From NCBI RefSeq assembly GCF_003325355.1, contig NZ_CP030850.1:5139501-5203500 (forward strand): DNA of 64,000 nucleotides, given 5' to 3'. This document shows positions 34,030 through 41,364 of this stretch, piece after piece. The notes under the pieces were generated by a model. The model made no database searches. It saw only the letters and a list, made by a program, of their open reading frames with translations, and was not told where the DNA came from. The stretch comes from Runella rosea (GTDB taxonomy: Bacteria; Bacteroidota; Bacteroidia; Cytophagales; Spirosomataceae). The stretch's first letter is position 1. Each line of letters starts with the position of its first letter. Both the position numbers and the translations under genes were made by a program.

Positions 34030-35436
34030 TTACATCTTGATATTGGTCGTACCGTAAGGCTTACGTTGTGGGCGGCTTAGCATGGCGTTGGCTTCGTTGT
34101 CGTTGACAAAACGTTCGGCTTTAGGGTCCCACTGCAATTTACGGGGCAATTTCATGGCAATGTGACTTACCAAGCATACGCTGCACGCGCGGTGACCAAT
34201 CTCAACGGGCGAAATCGGCGCTTTACGCGTTTTGATGCATTCGAGCCAGTTGCCGTGTTGCTCCTCGCTTTTATACAAATGAATTTCGTTCTCACCGATG
34301 ACCGACGTCAGAATTTTAGGGTCGCTGGCATCTAGTGCTTTGCTACTTTTAGCTTTTGAGACGGGGTCGCTGGCTGAAGCCACATAGTCGCCACGAGATA
34401 CAAAAATCCAACCTTCGGTTCCTTCATAACGGATACCGTTGGGGAAGCCTCCGCTGGTGTACATCGTGATGCCGTTGGCGTATTCGGCTTTGACCATGAA
34501 ATCGCCGTGAACATTCCAGAGACCCGATTTTGGAAATTCAGCCACGGCTTGTACCGAAATAGGTCCCGTCAGTTCGGTGTCCATTCCCCACGCGGCAGAG
34601 TCAAAGTGATGTTGTCCCCAACCCGTAATCATTCCCGCGCCAAACTGCTCGATGCGCAGCCAGCCAGGTCGGCCATAACCCTGCTGCGGGTGAACGCCGA
34701 TTTCGGTATAAGGCATTTCGGGGGTTGAGCCGAGCCACATATCATAATTAAAGCCTTTAGGAACGGGCATTGTGGGGGCCGAAGGCCCTGACGGGTCGCC
34801 GGGAAGACCTACTTTGACAGTGTGCAGCTTTCCGATGCGACCGTTGCGGACCAATTCCGCCGCAATTCTGAATTGGGGAGAAGAGCGTTGCTGTGTTCCT
34901 ACTTGTAGAATTGTGCCTTTTTTCTGGATAACATCGCTCAACATTCGGCCTTCGGCAATGGTCAAAGACGTTGGTTTTTGGAGGTAAACGTCCTTGCCAG
35001 CGAGGGCGGCTTCAATGGCAGGCTGCGAATGCCAGTGGTCTGGCGTGCTGATGATGACGGCGTCGATGTCTTTGTTGAGTAACATCTCGCGGTAGTCGTC
35101 GTACATTTTGGCTTCTACGTAGTTAGCGTTGCCCGTCTTTTTGGCGTAATAGCCTTCCACCAGTTTTTTGCCATCCACTAGGCGATTTTTGTCAAGGTCA
35201 CAGACCGCAATCATACGTGCTACGTCGTGTTGGAGGGTGCCGACCATATCGTGGTCTCGGCCGATACGTCCGCAGCCTATTTGACCGATATTGATTTTAT
35301 TGCTGGGCGCATTTTTGCCAAATACGGAAGCTGGAACAATGGTCGGAACGCCAATGACGGTGGAAGCTACCGCACCTTTGGCCGTCAGCGAGAGGAATTC
35401 CCTTCGCGAAACAGAGGTTTTTGGTTCTTTTGACAT
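34030..35436 (-). CDS. Gfo/Idh/MocA oxidoreductase, Tat-exported (2)
   Basis: A 468-residue protein with a clear Tat leader (SVSRREFLSLTAKGAVAST) ending near residue 40. The Rossmann start is KINIGQIGCGRIGRDHDMV. VIISTPDHWHSQPAIEAALAGK and DVYLQKPTSL (catalytic Lys in the QKP motif) follow, then GWGQHHFDSAAWGMDTE of the C-terminal domain. This long exported subtype is abundant in Bacteroidota polysaccharide loci and has been linked to periplasmic redox steps on sugars (3-keto-glycoside chemistry in some cases). It is the first gene of the ten-gene minus-strand run and diverges from the LacI-type regulator, so it is the likeliest direct target. Confidence 0.87.
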   Translation of the reverse strand: MSKEPKTSVSRREFLSLTAKGAVASTVIGVPTIVPASVFGKNAPSNKINIGQIGCGRIGRDHDMVGTLQHDVARMIAVCDLDKNRLVDGKKLVEGYYAKKTGNANYVEAKMYDDYREMLLNKDIDAVIISTPDHWHSQPAIEAALAGKDVYLQKPTSLTIAEGRMLSDVIQKKGTILQVGTQQRSSPQFRIAAELVRNGRIGKLHTVKVGLPGDPSGPSAPTMPVPKGFNYDMWLGSTPEMPYTEIGVHPQQGYGRPGWLRIEQFGAGMITGWGQHHFDSAAWGMDTELTGPISVQAVAEFPKSGLWNVHGDFMVKAEYANGITMYTSGGFPNGIRYEGTEGWIFVSRGDYVASASDPVSKAKSSKALDASDPKILTSVIGENEIHLYKSEEQHGNWLECIKTRKAPISPVEIGHRACSVCLVSHIAMKLPRKLQWDPKAERFVNDNEANAMLSRPQRKPYGTTNIKM

Positions 35437-35625
35437 AGAAAGGTTGGGGTTTCTTTTAACGTAAAAGTTGAAAATGAATGCCTTTTAAAATAAATATGTT
35501 TTTAACTTAGAAACAGGGTATTCAAATTGTACAATTTTTGAGTTAGATTTCTTGCCAAGTATTTAAATTGTGAGGGAAGACAAAGGTCAAAACATGGTTA
35601 ATGTTAGACTAAGAACGCTAGATTT

Positions 35626-35656
35626 CAAAGATATTACCTAATTTTTTCGATTAAAA
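35626..35656 (-). promoter_or_regulatory. Candidate promoter of the glucuronoxylan operon
   Basis: On the minus strand TATCTTTG (35633-35626) matches TAnnTTTG; 19 bases upstream lies TTTT (35656-35653), three of four matches to TTTG. It would give a leader of roughly 180 nt before the first oxidoreductase gene. Confidence 0.5.
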
Positions 35657-35672
35657 TACTAAAAAAGTCTAT

Positions 35673-35686
35673 CGAAAACGTTTTCG
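35673..35686. promoter_or_regulatory. LacI-type operator between divergent units
   Basis: CGAAAACGTTTTCG is a perfect 14-bp palindrome with the central CG typical of LacI-family operators. It lies between the candidate minus-strand promoter (35626-35656) and a plus-strand -7 box (35728-35735), so one bound dimer could control both the catabolic operon and the regulator. The rest of the 383-bp gap is AT-rich; a 14-bp direct repeat, ATTTTTCGATTAAA, occurs at 35643 and 35764. Confidence 0.78.
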
Positions 35687-35727
35687 GAAACGCAACCGAT
35701 AGATATAATTAAATGAGATATTTTATA

Positions 35728-35735
35728 TATTTTTG
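35728..35735 (+). promoter_or_regulatory. -7 box of the LacI-type regulator gene
   Basis: TATTTTTG matches TAnnTTTG and would give a leader of about 80 nt before ATG 35820. No TTTG is found at the ideal -33 distance. Confidence 0.45.
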
Positions 35736-35819
35736 TGAAATTGTATAAAAGTAAACGCTTAATATTTTTCGATTAAAGAAAATTTATTTTACTTACAAAC
35801 TTGGAAAAATGTAATTTTG

Positions 35820-36980
35820 ATGGTAGCGTGTGAAAAATGCGGTAGCGATAAGAATGTCATAAAATCGGGGTTTATAAGAGGTCAGCAGCGACTCTACTGC
35901 AAGTCTTGTGAGGTTCATTTTACCATGAATTTACCTCAAAAAGGTGTAAATAAACCCATTCGACAAGTTACGATTGTCGACATTGCCAAGGCTTTAGGCG
36001 TGGCACCCTCTACGGTTTCGCGGGCGTTGAATGGAAGCTCGGATATAAATCCGCAGACGCGTCAGGAGATTTTGCGGGTAGCAACTGAAATGGATTATCG
36101 GCCTAATCTGCTGGCACAGAGCCTTCACCGTGGTGAGACCCACACCATCGGTGTCGTGATTCCCGATATTGAGCGCCCTTTTTTTGCGGCGGTCTTGGCA
36201 GGTATTCAGAAAGTGGCAACCGAGGCCGGCTACCGGGTGATGATTTGCCAATCGAACGAATCACACTCGACCGAAACCCTTAACGTACAGGCATTAGTGG
36301 CTAGTAGGGTTGATGGATTACTGATTAGTCATTCTAAAGAAACAACCTCGTTTGAACACATCAAACTTCAACTCAAAAAAGGGTTGCCTATTGTCCATTT
36401 TGACCGGGTTTGTTACGACATCGAAACCTCAAAAGTGGTTCAGGAAGATTTTGATGGGAGTTTTGCCTTGGTCGAACACCTCATTTTGCAGGGGTGCCGG
36501 AGGATTGCGGTATGTGCTGGGCCTCGGGAATTATTGATAAGCACGACCCGCCTGAATGGCTACAAAGCAGCATTGGCCAAATACGGAATTCCGTTGGATG
36601 AAGAGTTGATTTATCACAGCAATTTCAAGAAAGGAGAGCCGCTACTTGCCTTGAAAGCTTGGTTGGATTTAGACCCAAAACCAGACGGAATTTTTGCAGT
36701 TCATTACGCGAATGCGGTTGATATGATTATGGAACTGAAAAGGCTTAAAATTCAAATTCCCGAACAAATCGCCGTGGTAGGTTTTGGTGATGAACTTATT
36801 GCTTCGCTGATTGAGCCATCCTTGACGGTTTTCCACCTTTTTCCGTTTAATGTTGGCGAAACCGCCGCTACTTTGTTGATTGACAACATCATACACAAAG
36901 ATACGTTTGAGCCAGTAGTAAAAAAAGTCAAAGGAGAATTGATTATTCGGCAGTCTTCCTTGCGAACTACATCCCTTTAG
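35820..36980 (+). CDS. LacI-family regulator with N-terminal InsA-like zinc ribbon
   Basis: A 386-residue protein with three parts. Residues 4-34 are a four-cysteine zinc ribbon (C4, C7, C27, C30; CEKCGSDKNVIKSG and GQQRLYCKSC) that resembles the N-terminus of IS1 InsA proteins, not anything usual in LacI. Residues about 50-75 are the LacI helix-turn-helix (VDIAKALGVAPSTVSRALNG), followed by the hinge helix region NLLAQSLHRG. Residues about 105-386 are the periplasmic-binding-protein-like sensor (TIGVVIPDIERPFF). It likely represses or activates the divergent glucuronoxylan genes through the palindrome at 35673. ATG 35820 is preceded by an in-frame TTG. Its 3' end overlaps the convergent NFACT gene by 14 bp. 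Confidence 0.9.
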   Translation: MVACEKCGSDKNVIKSGFIRGQQRLYCKSCEVHFTMNLPQKGVNKPIRQVTIVDIAKALGVAPSTVSRALNGSSDINPQTRQEILRVATEMDYRPNLLAQSLHRGETHTIGVVIPDIERPFFAAVLAGIQKVATEAGYRVMICQSNESHSTETLNVQALVASRVDGLLISHSKETTSFEHIKLQLKKGLPIVHFDRVCYDIETSKVVQEDFDGSFALVEHLILQGCRRIAVCAGPRELLISTTRLNGYKAALAKYGIPLDEELIYHSNFKKGEPLLALKAWLDLDPKPDGIFAVHYANAVDMIMELKRLKIQIPEQIAVVGFGDELIASLIEPSLTVFHLFPFNVGETAATLLIDNIIHKDTFEPVVKKVKGELIIRQSSLRTTSL

Positions 36981-38580
36981 GTTCAATCATTACGACTTCC
37001 TCTTTGTCCAAAATCACTTCGCCTTCGGGCAGGCCTTTGGGTTTGCGCACATACTTTTTGGGAGTCACAATGACGGGGCAAAGTGTTTCGTTGCGGCGTT
37101 TGGAATACCACGCGGCGATTTGGGCCGCTCGCTCAATGACGCTATTCGGGAATTTTTTGCCCGCTTTGTACTTTACCACCACGTGCGAGCCTGCTACGTC
37201 GCGGGCGTGGAGCCATAGGTCTTCTTTGTAGGCGTATTTTTTGGTCAGCAGATCGTTATTTTTGGCGTTTTTGCCAATTAAAATTACGTAGCCTTCAAAC
37301 TCGGTATGTTTGAAGAGTTGCGTAGGTGATAGAATGGGAGCGTCGCTCAGAAGACTATTGGTTTTTAAGTATTTGCGTAATAGTTTCAGTGATTCAAATT
37401 CCTCAATGGTGCTGACATGATTTTTGAGTTCTTCCAATTCGCCTTCTCGTAGGGCAATGTTTTCCTGCAATTTTTCGATTTCAATGCGTTCGTTTTTGGA
37501 TTTTCGGTAATACGTTTCTGCGTTGCGTTGGGGCGTTAGGTCGGGTTTTAATTTAATTTCGATGTCTTGATTTCGGTAAAAATCAAACAGCGTCACGCGC
37601 TCGGCCCGCTCGGGAATTTGGTGAAGGTTGGCCATCAAAATGTGTCCTATTTCTTCGTTTTTCACCTCGCCATCAATGCCCAACAGTTTCTGAAATGCTT
37701 CTTCGAGGTAATGTTCAGTTCGTTGAATGCGTTTTTGTAAAATTTTGAGCGCGTCACCTTTTTCTTTGGCAATGACCCCTACGCGGTTGTAAGTGGTGTA
37801 AAAATCGTTGAGTGCCGCAATGACATTGGTGTGTTCGCGCATTACTTCGCCCAGCGGAACGAGCGTAAGCGTGGGCTGGTGATGCCACAGACTGATTTTA
37901 AACGCAGGACGAGAGAGGAGATTTAAGGTTTCCTGAATAATTTGCCAGCGTTGCTCAGGAGAATATCCGTCAGTTGGTTTTGAACCGACCGACGGGCCTG
38001 ATTGGGCAGGTATGGCTTCGAACTGTTCTGCTAAATATGCATTGATTTCTTTGCCAAAAGTAGGAAACACTTTGCGGTGGTCGTAATTCGCGGCTTGATA
38101 GGCTTCCCAGGTCTGGTCGAGTTCCCGGTCGAGTTCTGATAAATGCAGGTTATTGTCGGAAACGAGCCGGTTATGAAATAAATCTGTCACCTCGTCCCCC
38201 TGAAACACAACGGCATTGGAACGATTACCGAATAATTTAAAAACCACGGTGTAATTATTCTCCAAAACCAATCCAAAAGCCCGCTCATTTTTGAACTGAC
38301 GTACATCAATGACGGCTAAATCATACAGATTTTCGAACAAATCCGCGCTATTTTGACGGGCACGGTTGAAGTCTTCGGGAAAGTTGAGGCAGGCAAAATC
38401 GGGGCGGAGCGTGGCGCGAATGAAAAAAGGGCGGTAATAATTGTTTTTCCCACGAGCGTGCGCCAGAATGATGACCAATTCATCTTTTTCCTGACTAAAA
38501 CATTCCATAAACTTCAAACCCGTAGTTTCTTGACGAAGCGCTTCGGTCAAGTGCCGTAAAAAATGGTAATTCTGATGCAT
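36967..38580 (-). CDS. NFACT-family protein (RqcH/FbpA-like)
   Basis: A 537-residue protein with the N-terminal NFACT-N fold, a central coiled coil (about residues 290-400) and the C-terminal NFACT-R domain (DLWLHARDVAGSHVVVKY and VIERAAQIAAWYSKRRNETLCPVIVTPKKYVRKPKG). NFACT proteins bind the large ribosomal subunit with trapped peptidyl-tRNA; RqcH adds alanine tails that mark stalled chains for decay. Whether this Bacteroidota form is active in tailing is not known to me. The gene stands alone, converges on the LacI-type gene with a 14-bp overlap, and has a -7 box close to its ATG. ClpP, one protease for such substrates, is encoded just upstream. Confidence 0.87.
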   Translation of the reverse strand: MHQNYHFLRHLTEALRQETTGLKFMECFSQEKDELVIILAHARGKNNYYRPFFIRATLRPDFACLNFPEDFNRARQNSADLFENLYDLAVIDVRQFKNERAFGLVLENNYTVVFKLFGNRSNAVVFQGDEVTDLFHNRLVSDNNLHLSELDRELDQTWEAYQAANYDHRKVFPTFGKEINAYLAEQFEAIPAQSGPSVGSKPTDGYSPEQRWQIIQETLNLLSRPAFKISLWHHQPTLTLVPLGEVMREHTNVIAALNDFYTTYNRVGVIAKEKGDALKILQKRIQRTEHYLEEAFQKLLGIDGEVKNEEIGHILMANLHQIPERAERVTLFDFYRNQDIEIKLKPDLTPQRNAETYYRKSKNERIEIEKLQENIALREGELEELKNHVSTIEEFESLKLLRKYLKTNSLLSDAPILSPTQLFKHTEFEGYVILIGKNAKNNDLLTKKYAYKEDLWLHARDVAGSHVVVKYKAGKKFPNSVIERAAQIAAWYSKRRNETLCPVIVTPKKYVRKPKGLPEGEVILDKEEVVMIEPKGM

Positions 38581-38584
38581 GGCA

Positions 38585-38592
38585 CAAAGGTA
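38585..38592 (-). promoter_or_regulatory. -7 box of the NFACT gene
   Basis: On the minus strand this reads TACCTTTG, a full TAnnTTTG match ending 4 bp before the ATG at 38580, so the message should be nearly leaderless. No TTTG occurs at the ideal -33 distance. Upstream is a short GCAGTA-type tandem repeat (about 38606-38630). Confidence 0.5.
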
Positions 38593-38641
38593 GTCAGCAG
38601 TTCAGAGTAGGCAGTAGGCAGTAAGCAGTATTTTTCAAAAT

Positions 38642-38673
38642 AAAAGGCAGTACGGATTTTCGCACTGCCTTTT
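38642..38673. terminator. Hairpin between clpP and the NFACT gene
   Basis: AAAAGGCAGT (38642-38651) pairs perfectly with ACTGCCTTTT (38664-38673) around a 12-base loop. It lies downstream of clpP on the minus strand; A/T tracts on both sides allow termination in either direction. Confidence 0.7.
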
Positions 38674-38721
38674 AAAAGAACTTAGACTGCCTACTGTAAA
38701 CTGTCGCACGGGCGGGCCCCG

Positions 38722-39396
38722 CTACTTTTCTCTGGTCAGTACCTCGTCGATTAAGCCGTACTCTTTGGCTTCGAAGGCGCGCATCCATTTGTCGCGGTCA
38801 GAATCTGCCTCGATTTGCTGAATGGTTTGACCAGTGTGATTGGCCAGAATTTCGTAAAGCTCTTCGCGTAATTTTACGATTTCACGCGCTGTGATTTCGA
38901 TGTCAACAGATTGACCCTGAGCGCCGCCAGAAGGTTGGTGAATCATGATACGGGCGTGTGGGAGTGCCGCACGTTTGCCCGCCGCACCACCTGCCAACAA
39001 TACCGCACCCATCGAAGCCGCCAAGCTGGTGCATACTGTGGCTACATCTGGGCGAACGTACTGCATGGTGTCATAAATTCCCATCCCAGCGTATACCGAG
39101 CCCCCAGGGCTGTTGATGTACATCAGAATATCTTTTTTAGGGTCTGCTGATTCCAAAAATAATAATTGAGCTACCACAATGTTGGCGATTTGGTCGTCAA
39201 CGGGCATTCCAAAAAAGATAATACGGTCGGCCATGAGGCGAGAAAAAACATCGACCTCACGGAAGTTCATCGGGCGCTCTTCAATGATGGCGCGCGTCAT
39301 GTTTTCAACGGTATGATTTACGTAGCCATCTACTGTAAGGCCACTCATACCCAAATGTTTAACTGCGTACTTTCTAAACTCTTGTCCGTGATTCAT
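38722..39396 (-). CDS. clpP: ATP-dependent Clp protease proteolytic subunit
   Basis: A 224-residue ClpP serine protease, the barrel that degrades proteins fed by ClpX or ClpA/C. Key parts: [40 protein letters not shown] (oxyanion region), [15 protein letters not shown] (catalytic Ser), [10 protein letters not shown] (catalytic His) and [10 protein letters not shown] (catalytic Asp region). The N-terminal extension of about 30 residues before the fold is a little long. The TAG stop lies in a GC-rich stretch (38698-38724) related to the repeat element at 32681-32824. tig and clpX, common neighbours, are absent. Confidence 0.97.
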   Translation of the reverse strand: MNHGQEFRKYAVKHLGMSGLTVDGYVNHTVENMTRAIIEERPMNFREVDVFSRLMADRIIFFGMPVDDQIANIVVAQLLFLESADPKKDILMYINSPGGSVYAGMGIYDTMQYVRPDVATVCTSLAASMGAVLLAGGAAGKRAALPHARIMIHQPSGGAQGQSVDIEITAREIVKLREELYEILANHTGQTIQQIEADSDRDKWMRAFEAKEYGLIDEVLTREK

Positions 39397-39811
39397 GGTT
39401 ACTGATTTATGTGCTTCGGCACAGTTAATGGTTAATGATTATTGTTAAGGTCGTCTTTAGTACATGAGCGATACTCTAATGAACACTAAAAAATGGTCAC
39501 TTGGTTCGACGGACAAAAATGCAGAATTTAGTCTTTGATTGTTGTCAGTTTAGCCAACAAATTATCAGAATTACTTATATCAGCCCAAAACGATTGAAAT
39601 TCAGCCACTTTCAGAAGAAACAATTGGGCATTCAATGGGCCTGAATTATAAAAATAGAGGACGAATGCAAAATTTTGTTTTACAAAAAGACGTTGATAAA
39701 GCAACAGGTTTGCAAAAATGAAGAATCCGAAAAAGAACATCCTCTGAATCAATAAAACAAGCTTTATTGATTCAGAGGATGTAATAAATAAAACAGACGC
39801 TGATTTATTTA
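39397..39811. other. Intergenic region upstream of clpP
   Basis: 415 bp without a credible gene. A 74-codon minus-strand frame (39528-39752) begins inside the hairpin at 39738-39781 and has the composition of noise. No clear clpP promoter box was found. Confidence 0.45.
39738..39781. terminator. Perfect 19-bp hairpin after the basic-tailed protein gene
   Basis: Positions 39738-39756 pair perfectly with 39763-39781 around a 6-base loop, ACAAGC. On the minus strand it is followed by TTCTTTTT. It lies 30 bp after the stop codon of the gene at 39812-40303. Confidence 0.8.
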
Positions 39812-40303
39812 TTATTCACCGTCTTTTACTTTTGGTTTACGTCCGCGTGGTTTTCCTGTATAAGCTGGTTTTTCTGCCGATTGTTTGCTCCCCTGATCTT
39901 TGACTAACTGTAGTTCATAAGCCGTTACACCTTCATATTCAAATGAATTGATGATGAAACTGTATTTAGTGGTAGCATAATCAACGCCGCCTGAATTTAA
40001 AATAATGCCCAATGGAATACTATAACTCTTTGCTGCTTTGGTCATTTTGAATACATCCGATTCATCAGAAGTGGCAGGTACTAAATAAAGGGACGATAAT
40101 TTGCGTTTGCCAGCTTGAGATCCAATCTTGAAATGAGTATTTGATGGATCGAATCCTAATTTATCAACCGTCTTATCGGGAAAAACAAGTTTCCCAGCTG
40201 GAGAAATGTATCCTTTAAGAATCGTAGGTTTACTTACTTTTTTTTCAACAACAGGCTTACTGTTTTCCTTGGGGGAAAAGAATTTGAGTGATGTGATTTT
40301 CAT
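39812..40303 (-). CDS. Conserved-looking small protein with AT-hook-like tail
   Basis: A 163-residue soluble protein. The N-terminus is basic (KITSLKFFSPKEN). The middle (about 28-130) looks like one folded domain with SPAGKLVFPDKTVDKLGFD and SIPLGIILNSGGVDYATTKY. The tail ends KPAYTGKPRGRKPKVKDGE, where PRGRKPK resembles the RGRP core of AT-hooks. A DNA-binding role is therefore possible. I do not recognise a named family. It stands alone, with a -7 type box TATGTTTG (40341-40334, minus strand) upstream and a perfect 19-bp hairpin downstream. Confidence 0.72.
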   Translation of the reverse strand: MKITSLKFFSPKENSKPVVEKKVSKPTILKGYISPAGKLVFPDKTVDKLGFDPSNTHFKIGSQAGKRKLSSLYLVPATSDESDVFKMTKAAKSYSIPLGIILNSGGVDYATTKYSFIINSFEYEGVTAYELQLVKDQGSKQSAEKPAYTGKPRGRKPKVKDGE

Positions 40304-40747
40304 GAAAAATTATATTTTAGTGTTAAAAGTATACAAACATACAAGCAATTAAGAATTTGCCGTATATTTTTTCAAAAAAATTAATTACTAAAATTAAATA
40401 TACCTAGTTTGATTTTGTTCAAAAATTAAAAATTTGCCTCTTAAAAGTGTATTTTATGAGCCTTTGTGTGGTAACTGTAGTAGGCCATACTACCTCACCT
40501 TTATTAAATTTAATCGAATTTTAATTTCGATTTGTTGCCTTTTTCTTTCCATTTTTCAGTTAAAAAAAGATATATTTTTGTTGAATACCTGCTATTGGGG
40601 CTGATTTGGATGTTTTTTGTTAAAACGAATTGGTAGATAAAATGTTTATTTTAACTGATTTGGATATGTTTTTTTTAACTTTTATAAAAGCGTGTTTACT
40701 TTTGTTGCAGGATTAATTATAAAATAGCGGTGGAAGCAAAAATAGTA
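40304..40747. other. AT-rich divergent region upstream of the SprT-like gene
   Basis: 444 bp of strongly AT-rich DNA with no gene. It holds a -7 box on the minus strand (40334-40341), a -7 box TACTTTTG on the plus strand (40697-40704), and an imperfect direct repeat beginning CTGATTTGGAT (about 40600-40625 and 40655-40680). Confidence 0.5.
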
Positions 40748-41341
40748 ATGCGGAAGATTTTAGAGGAACATGTACCTGCCGCCTCAGTAGCCTATTGTTA
40801 CGGTTTATGGGAACGTTATCAGTTCGATTTCGTGGCTTCCAAGCCTCGACGGACACGTTTGGGCGATTTTAGGGCACAATCTGGCCACCGTGAACGAATT
40901 ACGGTCAATGTGAATTTGAATCCGTATAATTTTTTAATTACGTATTTGCACGAAGTGGCGCATTTGGAGGTGTATCGTAAATATAAACGTCGGCAGCCAC
41001 CACATGGAAAAGCGTGGAAAAATCATTTTTCTGGATTACTTATTCCCGTTATGAACGAAAATAATTTCCCACTTTCGGTCTTGACCCCGCTTCTAAAATA
41101 CGCACAAAACCCAACCGCCTCTACTGGAACACACTTGCCACTAATGCAGGCACTTAAAAATATTGATGCACCCCAAACAGATTTGGTCATGGTCAGTCAA
41201 GTGTCAGAAGGGCAGCTTTTTCGCTTGAATCAAAAAGTTTTTGTTCGGGGTATATTACGTCGTACACGCGTCGTTTGTGTAGAAGAAGCGTCTCAAAAAA
41301 AATATTTGGTGGCGGCCCATGCTTGGGTAGAAAAAGTATAA
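40748..41341 (+). CDS. SprT-like metalloprotease-domain protein
   Basis: A 197-residue protein with the zinc protease signature HEVAH (H68, E69, H72; TYLHEVAHLEVY) and a third ligand in PPHGKAWK (H86), the SprT/Spartan pattern. Eukaryotic Spartan cuts DNA-protein crosslinks; the role of bacterial SprT is not settled. There is no signal peptide. The C-terminal zinc ribbon of Spartan is absent; a beta-rich domain (FVRGILRRTRVVCVEEA) follows instead. ATG 40748 is used; a GTG at 40730 in the same frame would add six residues. It lies 23 bp before porU in the same direction, possibly co-transcribed. Confidence 0.83.
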   Translation: MRKILEEHVPAASVAYCYGLWERYQFDFVASKPRRTRLGDFRAQSGHRERITVNVNLNPYNFLITYLHEVAHLEVYRKYKRRQPPHGKAWKNHFSGLLIPVMNENNFPLSVLTPLLKYAQNPTASTGTHLPLMQALKNIDAPQTDLVMVSQVSEGQLFRLNQKVFVRGILRRTRVVCVEEASQKKYLVAAHAWVEKV

Positions 41342-41364
41342 AATTTTAAAGTGGAGCTAGAAAA

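Noticed and set aside
35820-35930. Insertion sequence remnant in front of the LacI gene
   Set aside because: The zinc ribbon is in frame with the regulator and no terminal repeats or transposase remainder are seen; a domain fusion explains it better.
39528-39752. 74-codon minus-strand frame upstream of clpP
   Set aside because: It starts inside a perfect hairpin, has no promoter or family resemblance, and its composition looks like AT-rich noise.
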